The position numbers and the translations under genes were made by a program. From an uncultured bacterium (GTDB lineage: Bacteria; Cyanobacteriota; Vampirovibrionia; Gastranaerophilales; Gastranaerophilaceae): 34,539 nt of DNA. Within the stretch, counting starts at the first letter, position 1, and each line of letters starts with the position of its first letter. Below are positions 7,834 through 15,337 of the stretch, in pieces. The notes below the pieces were generated by a model, which saw nothing but the letters and a program-made list of their open reading frames with translations, was not told where the DNA came from and did no database searches. The stretch spans positions 1 through 34,539 of the forward strand of contig CACYKP010000010.1 in NCBI GenBank assembly GCA_902775025.1, in the 5' to 3' direction.

Positions 7834-7872
7834 GACACCTCACCCCTACCCTCTCCTCAAGGAGAGGAAGAG
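7834..7872. repeat. CTCACCC-type palindromic repeat, copy 2
   Basis: CCTCACCCCTACCCTCTCC continues into a short hairpin (CTCTCCT-CAA-GGAGAG-type). It is clearly related to the unit at 7322-7362 and lies between the nfeD and SPFH genes. Confidence 0.65.
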
Positions 7873-7894
7873 TTTTTAAAAGAGAGGAGTTTTT

Positions 7895-8863
7895 ATGATA
7901 TTTTCAGTATTTTTAATTGTTTTAGCAATACTATTTATTTCTAAAGGTATAGTAATTGTCCAACAAGCAGAAGTTGTAGTTATTGAAAGACTTGGAAAGT
8001 TTGATAGAGTGTTGGAATCAGGATTTAACTTTATTATTCCAATACTTGAAGCACCTCGTGCTATTGATTGGAAAACTACAAAAAAAGGATTTGACGGACA
8101 ATCCTATTCTTACATTGAAAAGAAAACTCGTATTGACTTAAGAGAAGCCGTTTACGACTTTCCACGTCAAAACGTAATTACAAAAGATAACGTATCAATA
8201 AGCATTAACGCTCTTTTGTACTTCCAAATTATGAATCCGAAATCTGCTGTTTATGAAATTCAAAATCTTCCGGAAGCAATCGAAAAGCTTACTCAAACAA
8301 ACTTAAGAAACCTTGTAGGTCAGCTTGATTTAGATGAAAGCTTAGTTTCTCGTGATAAAATTAACCAAGAACTCAGAGCAATCTTAGACGAAGCAACTAA
8401 CAAATGGGGTGTAAAGGTTAACAGAGTAGAGCTGCAGGATATTATTCCGCCGACTGATATTCAAACTGCGATGGAAAAACAAATGAAAGCTGAACGTGAT
8501 AGACGTGCCGCTATATTAGAAGCAGAAGGTCTTAAAAAATCTGCAGTACTAAAAGCAGAAGGAGAAAAAGAAGCTGCAATAAACAGAGCAGAAGGAGAAA
8601 AGCAATCTAATATATTGAAAGCAGAAGGTATTGCTCAAGCACGTATCCTTGAAGCAGACGGTGAAAAAGAAGCTATCCAAAGAATCATCAACGCACTTGC
8701 TGATAAAGGTCAGCCTGATAAATACCTTATCGCTATGAAATACCTTGAAACAATGAAAGCTATTACAAGCGGTAAAGATAACAAGGTTGTTTATATGCCT
8801 TACGAAGCAACAGGTATCTTAAGTTCTGTTGACGGTATTAAACAAATGTTTGATAAAAAATAG
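7895..8863 (+). CDS. SPFH/band 7 (stomatin-like, paraslipin/QmcA type) protein
   Basis: SPFH proteins form large membrane-bound oligomeric cages that organise lipid microdomains and often modulate membrane proteases. The 322-residue product has one N-terminal membrane helix (about residues 2-20). A band 7 domain follows (VVVIERLGKFDRVLESGFNF, then DNVSISINALLYFQI and ESLVSRDKINQELRAILDEA). Next is a long Ala/Glu/Lys helix of repeated KAEGEK units (about residues 205-260), and a C-terminal conserved segment (YLIAMKYLETM) ends the family match. The pairing with NfeD immediately upstream supports the paraslipin/QmcA assignment. GAGGAG precedes the ATG and a terminator follows the stop. Confidence 0.9.
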   Translation: MIFSVFLIVLAILFISKGIVIVQQAEVVVIERLGKFDRVLESGFNFIIPILEAPRAIDWKTTKKGFDGQSYSYIEKKTRIDLREAVYDFPRQNVITKDNVSISINALLYFQIMNPKSAVYEIQNLPEAIEKLTQTNLRNLVGQLDLDESLVSRDKINQELRAILDEATNKWGVKVNRVELQDIIPPTDIQTAMEKQMKAERDRRAAILEAEGLKKSAVLKAEGEKEAAINRAEGEKQSNILKAEGIAQARILEADGEKEAIQRIINALADKGQPDKYLIAMKYLETMKAITSGKDNKVVYMPYEATGILSSVDGIKQMFDKK

Positions 8864-8885
8864 AGAATATTAAAATTTTACAATA

Positions 8886-8922
8886 AAAAGGTCAATGTGA
8901 TAAAAACACACTGACCTTTATT
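8886..8922 (+). terminator. Intrinsic terminator after the nfeD-SPFH genes
   Basis: AAGGTCAATGTG pairs with CACACTGACCTT (one mismatch) around an A-rich loop, followed by TTATTATTT. It is only modestly T-rich downstream. Confidence 0.7.
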
Positions 8923-8976
8923 ATTTACCCATTTATTATTTACCCCTTTACATAGGTTTTGTGTTACAATATCGTT

Positions 8977-10011
8977 ATGACAAAGATTAGAAAGCTTTAT
9001 TTTTTCGATAAAAAGAATACGGAAGAAATGATATCTTATCTTAATAATGGTGATACTTACACAAACCATATCATGTTCAATCCTTTTGCCCCTTTGCATC
9101 ATCTTGTACCGCTAAGATTTAAGTATTTACCGGAATCTTATGTTCTTAAAGATAAAAAAGATGTAAAAGGACTTATCACAATTGCTCCCTCTAAATGTCC
9201 GCTTAAACAAATGGAAATCCAAAAACTTTTATTCGAAGAAAATTGCTATGAAGATGCTGGCGAGCTTGTTCAATTTGTTGTATCAAAATATAAAGCAAAA
9301 GGTTGCGCTTCCATTATTGTAAGGATTGATGATTATTTACCTGAACTGATAAAATTATTCATATCTAAATGCGGATTCAGCCAAATATCCTACGAAAAAC
9401 TCTGGAGGATAGAGATAAATAAGTCAGTAAATATATCCGACAAAAATGACAATTATTCAGGATTTGACAAAAAGATGTTTCGAAGTTTCAGAAATTCTGA
9501 CGCACCCGTTGTTGCAAATCTGTACAATGAACGGCTTTTACCACACTTTAGACCGCTATTAGGAAAAGAAGCTAAAGATTTTAAAGATGTATTTTTTAAA
9601 GGGCTTTCTTACTACAACGAATACAAATATGTTTATATAAACAAAAAAACTAAAAATATTCTTGCATATATATCAATTAAAACCGCTGACAATCAAAATT
9701 ACATCATAGACATAGTAAAATCCTCTTGGGAAGATTTTGATATAAATATGCTAATTGAATTTGCAAAGTATAAAATTCTAAAACGCAGCAAAAATGCAAA
9801 GATATTTATTAAATCAAAAAAATATACCCAAAACGGTGAAAAATATGAACAAGAATTTTTAGATAATAAGTTTGAATGTATTCAAAATCAAGTCGTACTG
9901 ACAAATTCTTCAGCAAAAATAATAAGAGATCCTGAACAGGCAAAAAGATTTACTGTACTTAATCAATTTTATGGCGGAATAGGAGTTACAAACAAAGTTA
10001 ACGTTAGGTAA
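8977..10011 (+). CDS. GNAT-like acetyltransferase protein of unknown substrate
   Basis: This is a 344-residue soluble protein. Residues from about 165 open like a GNAT N-acetyltransferase domain (FRSFRNSDAPVVANLYNERL). The first half (GLITIAPSKCPLKQ...GCASIIVRIDDYLPELIKLFISKCGF) also has GNAT-like strand-helix features, so it may be a tandem GNAT. No canonical acetyl-CoA loop (Q/RxxGxG/A) could be picked out with certainty. I chose ATG 8977; a TTG 18 bases upstream is also possible, but neither has a Shine-Dalgarno. An extended TGTTACAAT -10 box ends at 8970, only 6 bases before the ATG, so the transcript may be leaderless. Confidence 0.5.
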   Translation: MTKIRKLYFFDKKNTEEMISYLNNGDTYTNHIMFNPFAPLHHLVPLRFKYLPESYVLKDKKDVKGLITIAPSKCPLKQMEIQKLLFEENCYEDAGELVQFVVSKYKAKGCASIIVRIDDYLPELIKLFISKCGFSQISYEKLWRIEINKSVNISDKNDNYSGFDKKMFRSFRNSDAPVVANLYNERLLPHFRPLLGKEAKDFKDVFFKGLSYYNEYKYVYINKKTKNILAYISIKTADNQNYIIDIVKSSWEDFDINMLIEFAKYKILKRSKNAKIFIKSKKYTQNGEKYEQEFLDNKFECIQNQVVLTNSSAKIIRDPEQAKRFTVLNQFYGGIGVTNKVNVR

Positions 10012-10095
10012 AACCTGCCTACAGGGGTAAATATAATATCTGTATACTATTACATAACACATTTTTTAAGTTAAGTAGGGTACAGTTTTTACACC

Positions 10096-10305
10096 TTAAT
10101 CAAAATCAATCAAATCAGTCATCTTGCCTTCTAATATATCAGCAAGTTTAAATAATCTTCTCAGGCTAATAAACATCTTACCTTGTTCTACACGACAAAT
10201 AAATTCGTAAGTACAGTCTAACGCAACAGCTAAATCACGTTGTGTAAGGTGGTGAGTTTTCCTATACTTTCTTATATTTTGCCCTAATAGTTTTAATCTT
10301 GACAT
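10096..10305 (-). CDS. XRE-family helix-turn-helix regulator (small)
   Basis: This 69-residue protein is a single Cro/C1-type HTH domain. It has LGQNIRKYRKTHHLTQRDLAVAL, the turn region CTYEFICRVEQGK, and helices 4-5 in SLRRLFKLADILEG. Nothing follows the DNA-binding domain, so it probably dimerises through the HTH fold itself. Its start codon is divergent from a second XRE gene whose likely start is at 10375, leaving about 70 bases for shared promoters. Targets are unknown. No phage or toxin gene is adjacent. Confidence 0.85.
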   Translation of the reverse strand: MSRLKLLGQNIRKYRKTHHLTQRDLAVALDCTYEFICRVEQGKMFISLRRLFKLADILEGKMTDLIDFD

Positions 10306-10374
10306 ATGAACTATTATTTCATATTATTTATATTATTTGTTGATGTATATAGTCATATTATGAGGATTAATTTT

Positions 10375-10611
10375 ATGAAAGAAAGAAATGTTATGGAAAT
10401 ACTAGGCAAAAATATGCATGATATAAGATTTGAGAAAAATGTATCATTGCAAGAACTTGCTGAAAAAACAAATATTGATATTGAAATACTCAGAAAATTT
10501 GAATCAGGAGAATATTCTGAAATAAAAATAGAACAATATCCCCTCATTGCCCATGTCTTAGATGTTTCTTTGCAAGAAATGACAAAAGGTATACAATTCA
10601 TTGAAGATTAA
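10375..10611 (+). CDS. XRE-family helix-turn-helix regulator (divergent partner)
   Basis: This is a 78-residue HTH protein (ILGKNMHDIRFEKNVSLQELAEKTNIDIEILRKFESGEY, then an IEQYPLIAHVLDVSLQEM helix pair). An in-frame start exists at 10306, but the N-terminal extension it adds is hydrophobic and does not belong to the fold. TGAGGA lies 8 bases before ATG 10375, which decides the start. It is arranged head-to-head with another XRE gene, a classic layout for cross-regulating repressors. Function beyond DNA binding cannot be told. Confidence 0.75.
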   Translation: MKERNVMEILGKNMHDIRFEKNVSLQELAEKTNIDIEILRKFESGEYSEIKIEQYPLIAHVLDVSLQEMTKGIQFIED

Positions 10612-10645
10612 AAAGTATCGATTAATCAAAAATGACTTAACAATA

Positions 10646-10673
10646 AAAAAGAACCCTGCAAAGGGTTCTTTTT
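10646..10673. terminator. Bidirectional intrinsic terminator between XRE gene and rpsI
   Basis: AAAAAGAACCC pairs perfectly with GGGTTCTTTTT around TGCAAA, with A-run and T-run on both sides. It serves the plus-strand XRE gene and the minus-strand ribosomal operon. Confidence 0.9.
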
Positions 10674-10701
10674 GTGCTGTATATATTCTTTAAACAGAAT
10701 A

Positions 10702-11100
10702 TTATCTCTTTGAGAATTGGAATCTCTTACGAGCTCTTTTTCTACCATATTTCTTACGTTCTTTAACTCTTGCATCACGAGTAAGAAGACCTTCTGATTT
10801 AAGAACATTTTTGTATTCTTCGTTAGATTTAAGAAGTGCTCTTGAAATACCGTGTCTGATAGCAGAAGCTTGAGCAACGATACCGCCGCCTACAACTTTT
10901 GCTCTGATATCATACTTATCTTGGTTTTCAGTAAGAACTAACGGTCTATAGATCATCATTTCTACTGAAGGCATATTGCCAATATAATCTGCTAACTTTT
11001 TACCGTTAACAAAAATTCTGCCTTTACCTTTTACAAGTTTAACAACTGCGATAGCACATTTTCTTCTACCGGTTGCCATAATTTCTTTAGATTCAGCCAT
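10702..11100 (-). CDS. rpsI: 30S ribosomal protein S9
   Basis: S9 sits at the 30S head, and its C-terminal tail reaches the P-site tRNA. The 132-residue product has the family's start (TGRRKCAIAVVKLVKGKGRIFVNGK), the VVGGGIVAQASAIRHGISRALL core and the universal basic C-terminus ending FQFSKR. It is the last gene of the operon. Its ATG overlaps the rplM stop by one base (TAATG), indicating translational coupling. A bidirectional terminator follows about 30 bases after its stop. Confidence 0.97.
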   Translation of the reverse strand: MAESKEIMATGRRKCAIAVVKLVKGKGRIFVNGKKLADYIGNMPSVEMMIYRPLVLTENQDKYDIRAKVVGGGIVAQASAIRHGISRALLKSNEEYKNVLKSEGLLTRDARVKERKKYGRKRARKRFQFSKR

Positions 11101-11543
11101 TATTTAGCCTCCTTTTCTAGCACGATAGGTTTTTGTGCTGCATGTGGGTGTTCAGAACCACAGTAAACTTTCAACTTAGTAAATTGAGTATCGCCTAAAG
11201 TGTTGTGTTGTAACATACCTTTAACAGCTTTTTCAATTAACTTAGTTGCATCTTTTTCTCTAACTTCTTTTACAGAAGCTGCTTTTAAACCTCCCGGATA
11301 ACCGGTGTGATGATAATATATTTTATCTGTTTCTTTATTACCTGAAACTAATACTTTCTCTGCATTGATAACGATTACAAAATCACCTGTATCAACGTTA
11401 GGAGTGTATTCAGGTTTGTTTTTACCTCTTAAAATGTTAGCTATTCTTGCTGCAAGACGACCTAGTATTTCGCCTTCAGCATCGATTAGATACCATTTTC
11501 TTTCTACTTCAAGAGGTTTTGCTGAATATGTTTTATTTAGCAT
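11100..11543 (-). CDS. rplM: 50S ribosomal protein L13
   Basis: L13 is an early-assembly protein of the 50S subunit. The product has the family signature ([27 protein letters not shown], then [11 protein letters not shown] and YHHTGYPGG) and is 147 residues long, the usual size. An upstream in-frame start at 11582 would add 13 residues, but GGAG lies 10 bases before the ATG at 11543 and homologues begin near there. It is coupled to rpsI by a one-base stop/start overlap. The 5' gap to truA is filled by an inverted-repeat element and a small palindrome. Confidence 0.96.
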   Translation of the reverse strand: MLNKTYSAKPLEVERKWYLIDAEGEILGRLAARIANILRGKNKPEYTPNVDTGDFVIVINAEKVLVSGNKETDKIYYHHTGYPGGLKAASVKEVREKDATKLIEKAVKGMLQHNTLGDTQFTKLKVYCGSEHPHAAQKPIVLEKEAK

Positions 11544-11565
11544 TTTTCTTGTTCTCCATTTGCTT

Positions 11566-11587
11566 GGTGCAAATAATTGCACCCTAC
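11566..11587. repeat. GTGC...GCAC palindrome followed by CCTAC
   Basis: GGTGCAAATAATTGCACC is a perfect palindrome followed by CTAC. It is related to units at 102-122 and 25953-25975. It lies directly upstream of the rplM ribosome binding site. Confidence 0.55.
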
Positions 11588-11595
11588 TTTACTTT

Positions 11596-11735
11596 AATTG
11601 AAAATTGAAAATGGATAATTATTTTAAAATTTCTATTATCAACTTTCACTATTCAATATCATATAATACAGGAAAACTAATTATGGAATTGAAAATATTA
11701 TAACAATTTTCAATTATCCATTTTCAATTTCCCAT
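11596..11735. repeat. Inverted-repeat element A, copy 1 (truA-rplM gap)
   Basis: AAATTGAAAATGGATAATT (11602-11620) and AATTATCCATTTTCAATTT (11712-11730) are a perfect 19-bp inverted repeat around about 90 AT-rich bases. A related element lies at 14750-14874 in the same operon, sharing the arms and the internal right part (ATGGAAT...GAAAATATT, then TTATAACAATTTTCAATT). No coding potential is seen. It may be a MITE-like element or a transcribed hairpin. Confidence 0.7.
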
Positions 11736-11739
11736 TCAA

Positions 11740-11762
11740 TGCAAGTTAGTACCTAACTTGCA
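11740..11762 (-). repeat. Perfect hairpin spanning the truA stop codon
   Basis: TGCAAGTTAG and CTAACTTGCA pair perfectly (10 bp) around a 3-nt loop. The truA stop lies inside the stem/loop. No T-run follows in the direction of transcription, so it is not a standard terminator. Confidence 0.7.
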
Positions 11763-12522
11763 TCAACGTCAACCCGTACGGACTGACGGTTTGCCCCGCC
11801 TTGCGGCGGTCATAAGCTTCCAAGACTTCCTTCATATGCTCGACAGGGAGTCTATGACCTTCAATCTCAAGAAGCGTACCGACTATTGTTCTTACCATAT
11901 TGTAAAGAAAACGATTTCCTTCCAAATGGATAAAAACTCTATCGCCTTGTTTTTCAACTTCGGTGCGGTTTAATATACAAACTTTGCTTGGGTTTAGCGT
12001 TCCGGAACTTTTAAAACTCGAAAAATCGTGTTCCCCCTTTAAGAAGTTCAAAGCGCTTTGCATACGCTCTACATCTAATTCATATTTTACTCTTAAGATA
12101 TCACCGTCAAACGCTTGCTTATAACGTCTGTTAATTAATTCATATCTGTAATATCTCGACTTTGCAGACTTTTGAGCATGAAATGAATCGGGAACAATTC
12201 TCAAGTTATCAACCGATATATCGGGAGGAAGTATTTCATTTATATGATAGATAAAATTTGAAGCAACAATTTCTTTATCTGTGTCAAAATGAACGACCTG
12301 TCCGAGAGCATTAACACCCTTATCGGTTCTTCCGGAAAAGATTGTTTTAACCTGTCGGCTTCTATTTTTTGCGGTATTCTTACCGCCTATTATCAAAGTA
12401 CTGATAGCTTCTTCTAATTCGCCTTGTATAGTCGGTTCATCTATAGGTCTGCCATTTTGGAATTGTATCTGGCTCCCTGCATAGTTTTTACCCCTATACT
12501 GAACGTCGAGAGCATAACGCAT
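11746..12522 (-). CDS. truA: tRNA pseudouridine(38-40) synthase TruA
   Basis: TruA converts U38-U40 in tRNA anticodon arms to pseudouridine. The 258-residue protein has the catalytic loop SGRTDKGVNALGQVVHF with Asp67 as the nucleophile, the YRYELINR strand (SRYYRYELINRRYK), and the C-terminal FLYNMVRTIVGTLLEIE signature. A short basic insertion (about residues 46-60, GGKNTAKNRSRQ) sits just before the catalytic loop. It starts 4 bases after rplQ and precedes rplM, an order shared with cyanobacteria and many Firmicutes. The stop codon lies within a perfect hairpin. Confidence 0.96.
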   Translation of the reverse strand: MRYALDVQYRGKNYAGSQIQFQNGRPIDEPTIQGELEEAISTLIIGGKNTAKNRSRQVKTIFSGRTDKGVNALGQVVHFDTDKEIVASNFIYHINEILPPDISVDNLRIVPDSFHAQKSAKSRYYRYELINRRYKQAFDGDILRVKYELDVERMQSALNFLKGEHDFSSFKSSGTLNPSKVCILNRTEVEKQGDRVFIHLEGNRFLYNMVRTIVGTLLEIEGHRLPVEHMKEVLEAYDRRKAGQTVSPYGLTLMQVRY

Positions 12523-12526
12523 TTAG

Positions 12527-12955
12527 TTATACCAACTGAATTAATGCCATCTCAGAAGCATCCCCTCTGCGAGGTGGTAGTCTGAAGATTCTTGTATAGC
12601 CACCATCTCTTGAAGAATATTTAACGCCGATTACGCTAAATAATTTTCTCAAAACAGTTTGTGGTGCTAACTTTTTACCGTCTTGCTTAGTTTCAAACAC
12701 TTCACCTGTTGCAGTATCGATGAACTGTCCGATTTCTTTATCGAAAATGTAACGACCTGCAAGTCTTCTTGAGTTCAAATCACCTTTCTTAGCCATAGAG
12801 ATAACATTTTCAGCATATGGTTGAAGAGCTTTTGCTCTAGCCATAGTTGTTTTGATTTCTCCATAAGTGATAAGTTCGGTGCAAAGAGAACGCAACAAAG
12901 CCTTTCTTTGGTCTTGTGCTTTACCAAGCGTATGTTTTTTTGTTTGGTGTCTCAT
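12527..12955 (-). CDS. rplQ: 50S ribosomal protein L17
   Basis: L17 lies near the exit-tunnel opening of the 50S subunit. The N-terminal part is typical: MRHQTKKHTLGKAQDQRKALLRSL, then ITYGEIKTTMARAKALQPYAE. The C-terminal region DGGYTRIFRLPPRRGDASEMALIQL matches the family. At 142 residues it is slightly longer than E. coli L17, with an insertion around residues 72-92 (EIGQFIDTATGEVFETKQDG). AAAGGA lies 8 bases before the ATG. Its leader contains the ATAAATAGTA motif also found before rpsK, rpsM and rpmJ. It is 4 bases from truA. Confidence 0.96.
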   Translation of the reverse strand: MRHQTKKHTLGKAQDQRKALLRSLCTELITYGEIKTTMARAKALQPYAENVISMAKKGDLNSRRLAGRYIFDKEIGQFIDTATGEVFETKQDGKKLAPQTVLRKLFSVIGVKYSSRDGGYTRIFRLPPRRGDASEMALIQLV

Positions 12956-12980
12956 TGTTTTGTTTCCTTTATTATCTTTT

Positions 12981-12990
12981 TACTATTTAT
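12981..12990 (-). promoter_or_regulatory. Shared leader motif upstream of rplQ
   Basis: On the minus strand this reads ATAAATAGTA, 26 bases before the rplQ start and preceded by CGAAAG. The same motif occurs 22-23 bases before rpsK, rpsM and rpmJ. Role unknown. Confidence 0.45.
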
Positions 12991-13003
12991 CTTTCGATTA
13001 GGT

Positions 13004-13056
13004 GACTGAGTTTAATTACCCCGCCACTCAGTCCCTTGGCAGAATTTCTATTCTGC
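13004..13056 (-). repeat. Two adjacent hairpins at the rpoA-rplQ junction
   Basis: GCAGAAT/ATTCTGC (13039-13056) is a 7-bp stem around a 4-nt loop that contains the rpoA stop codon. GACTGAGT/ACTCAGTC (13004-13011 with 13026-13033) is an 8-bp stem with a GC-rich loop. Neither is followed by a T-run. Confidence 0.65.
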
Positions 13057-14055
13057 TGACTCTATAACTACTCCGTTTTCATCTACTTCAGGACTTGGAG
13101 CTAAGTCTAAACCGAAGTGGTGAAGTCTTTCAATAACTTCATCTGATGATTTTTTACCGAAGTTTTTAATATTTAATAAGTCATGTTCTGATTTCTTTAA
13201 AAGTTCAGCCATTGAATTTATACTTGCTCTTTTTAAGCAATTATAAGCTCTTACTGACAATTCCAATTCATCAATTGTTATAGAAGGTTCTTCAGCAGAA
13301 ACTTCTGATACAACTTCTTCATTGTCTTCTATTATCGCATCTTCAATATCTCTGTGAGAAGTATTACCTGCTATAGATGAGATTTGAACAAAATGTTCAA
13401 TCAATAAATCAGCTGCTTGAGTTAACGCTGTAGTAACATCTACTGTTCCGTTTGACCAAATTTCTAATGTTAATTTATCGAAGTCAATATTATCACCTAC
13501 ACGAGCGCTTTCAACATCGTATCTTACTCTCTTGATAGGCATAAATGTTGCATCTATAGGTAGCATATCAATAGGAACGCCAGCTTTAGCATTTCTCGGA
13601 ATATCATTAGCTACATAACCTTTACCTGTTTCAACAACGATTTCAGCGTGGAAAGAACCGCCGTCTGCAATTGTACAAATCAACCAATCAGGGTTAACTA
13701 CTTTAACACCTGCAGGAAGTTGAATATCACTTGCCAATACGGCACCCGGTTTATCAACATCAATTCTTAAAGTTTGAGGTTCTTTAGAATCAGTCTTGAT
13801 GGCTAAACCTTTAAGATTTAACATAACGTCAATTACATCTTCTAAAACACCAGGAATTGCAGTATATTCGTGAGTAATACCTTCTATTCTGCAAGAAGTA
13901 ACAGCTGTTCCTTCAAGACTTGAAAGTAAAACTCTTCTTAAAGCGTTACCGATAGTTGTTCCAAATCCTCTTTCCAACGGTTCTATTGTGAATTTACCAT
14001 ATTGTGAACCATCCGAGCCTGTCATTGTACTAACGGTTTTAATTTTTAATTCCAT
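13048..14055 (-). CDS. rpoA: DNA-directed RNA polymerase subunit alpha
   Basis: The alpha dimer nucleates RNA polymerase assembly, and its C-terminal domain contacts UP elements and activators. The 335-residue protein has the N-terminal domain with GKFTIEPLERGFGTTIGNALRR and LLSSLEGTAV, and an IEGITHEYTAIPGVLEDV segment. The acidic linker is at about 240-258. The C-terminal domain (about 260-325) carries LELSVRAYNCLKRASINSMAEL and NFGKKSSDEVIERL. It is full length with no missing motif. GGAGAG lies before the ATG and rpsD ends 19 bases upstream. Its stop codon is inside a hairpin at the junction with rplQ. Confidence 0.98.
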   Translation of the reverse strand: MELKIKTVSTMTGSDGSQYGKFTIEPLERGFGTTIGNALRRVLLSSLEGTAVTSCRIEGITHEYTAIPGVLEDVIDVMLNLKGLAIKTDSKEPQTLRIDVDKPGAVLASDIQLPAGVKVVNPDWLICTIADGGSFHAEIVVETGKGYVANDIPRNAKAGVPIDMLPIDATFMPIKRVRYDVESARVGDNIDFDKLTLEIWSNGTVDVTTALTQAADLLIEHFVQISSIAGNTSHRDIEDAIIEDNEEVVSEVSAEEPSITIDELELSVRAYNCLKRASINSMAELLKKSEHDLLNIKNFGKKSSDEVIERLHHFGLDLAPSPEVDENGVVIESAE

Positions 14056-14074
14056 ATTATTCTCTCCTATCAGC

Positions 14075-14677
14075 TTATTTTGAATAGTATTCTATAACAA
14101 GTTGTTCTTTGAAATCAGGGTCTAATTCTTCTCTTTGAGGAATTCTTTCAAATGTAATTTTCAAAGCATCTTTATCTAATGTAATCCAAGCAGGAACACC
14201 AGATAAATCAATTGCACTCATAACTGTCTTTATAAAATCATTACTTCTAGCTTTGATTGTAATTACATCACCTGCTTTTACCAAGTATGACGGAATATCT
14301 ACCTTTTTACCGTTAACAAGTGCATGACCGTGGTTAACGATTTGTCTTGTTTGCTTTCTTGTTACACCTAAGCCTGCTCTGAATAAAACGTTATCTAATC
14401 TTGATTCAAGAATTTGAAGTAAGATTGTACCGGTTACGCCTTTTCTTCTTGCTGCTTCGTGATAATATTTAGCAAATTGTTTTTCGCTAACTAAGTATGT
14501 AAATCTGATTTTTTGTTTTTCATTTAAGTGAATAGCATATTCAGAAGGTTTTTTTCTGTCAGCACCGTGTTGTCCTGATGCAGTTTGTCTCATTGAAGAT
14601 GTTAATTTTCTGTTTGATAAATCTTTTACACCTTTATTTCTGAATAATTTGTTACTTGGTCCTGTATATCTTGCCAT
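14075..14677 (-). CDS. rpsD: 30S ribosomal protein S4
   Basis: S4 starts assembly of the 30S body by binding 16S rRNA, and in several bacteria it also represses its own operon. The 200-residue protein has the N-terminal domain (MARYTGPSNKLFRNKGV) and the S4 RNA-binding domain at about 90-155 (SRLDNVLFRAGLG, then RQIVNHGHALVNGKKVDIPSYLVKAGD). It ends ELDPDFKEQLVIEYYSK. N-terminal zinc cysteines are absent, so this is the Cys-free form. AAGGAG lies 7 bases before the ATG. About 20 bases further upstream the transcript can form a GC-rich hairpin, a candidate autoregulatory site. Confidence 0.97.
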   Translation of the reverse strand: MARYTGPSNKLFRNKGVKDLSNRKLTSSMRQTASGQHGADRKKPSEYAIHLNEKQKIRFTYLVSEKQFAKYYHEAARRKGVTGTILLQILESRLDNVLFRAGLGVTRKQTRQIVNHGHALVNGKKVDIPSYLVKAGDVITIKARSNDFIKTVMSAIDLSGVPAWITLDKDALKITFERIPQREELDPDFKEQLVIEYYSK

Positions 14678-14697
14678 TTTATTTCTCCTTTTCTTTT

Positions 14698-14744
14698 GTC
14701 GGGCATCTATGGTTTGCGTTCTTGGCGAGAACTCAAGCCCCGAC
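14698..14744 (-). promoter_or_regulatory. Structured leader upstream of rpsD
   Basis: GTCGGGC (14698-14704) pairs with GCCCCGAC (14737-14744), with one bulged base. Inside, GTTCT (14718-14722) pairs with AGAAC (14728-14732). It ends about 20 bases before the rpsD start and is GC-rich against the background. S4 leader binding is known in other bacteria; whether it applies here is inference. Confidence 0.5.
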
Positions 14745-14749
14745 TTTAA

Positions 14750-14874
14750 TAATTGAAAATGAATAATTGAAAATGGAAAATTATTTTTTAGTAAATCTCT
14801 TTTTGTGCATCAAATGGAATCTTAGAAAATATTTATAACAATTTTCAATTTTCCACTTTCCATTTTCCATTAAA
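14750..14874. repeat. Inverted-repeat element A, copy 2 (rpsK-rpsD gap)
   Basis: The left arm carries AATTGAAAATGGAAAATT (14765-14782). The right arm carries TTTTCAATTTTCCACTTTCC and a further CATTTTCCATT (to about 14871). The core shares ATGGAAT, AAAATATT and TTATAACAATTTTCAATT with copy 1 at 11596-11735. The arms are less perfect than in copy 1. Confidence 0.65.
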
Positions 14875-14894
14875 TCAATACCATTTCGTAAATA

Positions 14895-15281
14895 CTATAC
14901 TCTACGTTTCTTTGGTGGTCTGCAACCGTTGTGAGGAATTGGTGTTACATCTTTTATTAATGTAATTTCCAAGCCGGCTTGTTGAATAGCTCTGATTGCA
15001 GTTTCACGACCTGAACCAGGTCCTTTAATGTATACTTCAACTTTCTTCATACCTTGGTCTATTGACTTTTTAGCAACTGATTCTGCTGCAGATTGTGCTG
15101 CAAACGGAGTGCCTTTTCTTGCACCCTTAAATCCTGAAGCACCAGCTGTTGCCCAAGCAATAGCATTACCTTGCATGTCTGTAGAAGTTACTATTGTATT
15201 GTTGAAGGTAGATTGTATATGTACAACACCTTGTAATACATTCTTCTTTTCTTTTTTCTTTGTAGTTTTTGGTCTTGCCAT
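14895..15281 (-). CDS. rpsK: 30S ribosomal protein S11
   Basis: S11 lies on the 30S platform next to the mRNA exit. The 128-residue protein matches throughout: [57 protein letters not shown] and the universal C-terminus [19 protein letters not shown] lies 10 bases before the ATG. The leader holds the motif ATAAATAGTA at 23-32 bases upstream. The next gene upstream, rpsM, is 181 bases away, a gap occupied by a palindromic element. Confidence 0.98.
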   Translation of the reverse strand: MARPKTTKKKEKKNVLQGVVHIQSTFNNTIVTSTDMQGNAIAWATAGASGFKGARKGTPFAAQSAAESVAKKSIDQGMKKVEVYIKGPGSGRETAIRAIQQAGLEITLIKDVTPIPHNGCRPPKKRRV

Positions 15282-15303
15282 TTTTTTGTTCCTTTATGTT
15301 TTT

Positions 15304-15313
15304 TACTATTTAT
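15304..15313 (-). promoter_or_regulatory. Shared leader motif upstream of rpsK
   Basis: Minus-strand ATAAATAGTA, preceded by CGAAA and followed by an A-rich stretch and AAAGGA. It is equivalent to the motifs before rpsM, rpmJ and rplQ. Confidence 0.45.
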
Positions 15314-15337
15314 TTTCGTTAAGTTTATGATTAAACC

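Noticed and set aside
8959-8976. TTG start for the GNAT-like gene
   Set aside because: The -10 box at 8965-8970 lies inside this extension, so it is unlikely to be transcribed.
10306-10374. N-terminal extension of the plus-strand XRE protein
   Set aside because: It is hydrophobic, has no ribosome binding site, and a good TGAGGA precedes ATG 10375.
11544-11582. Upstream start for L13 adding 13 residues
   Set aside because: The Shine-Dalgarno and family length favour ATG 11543.
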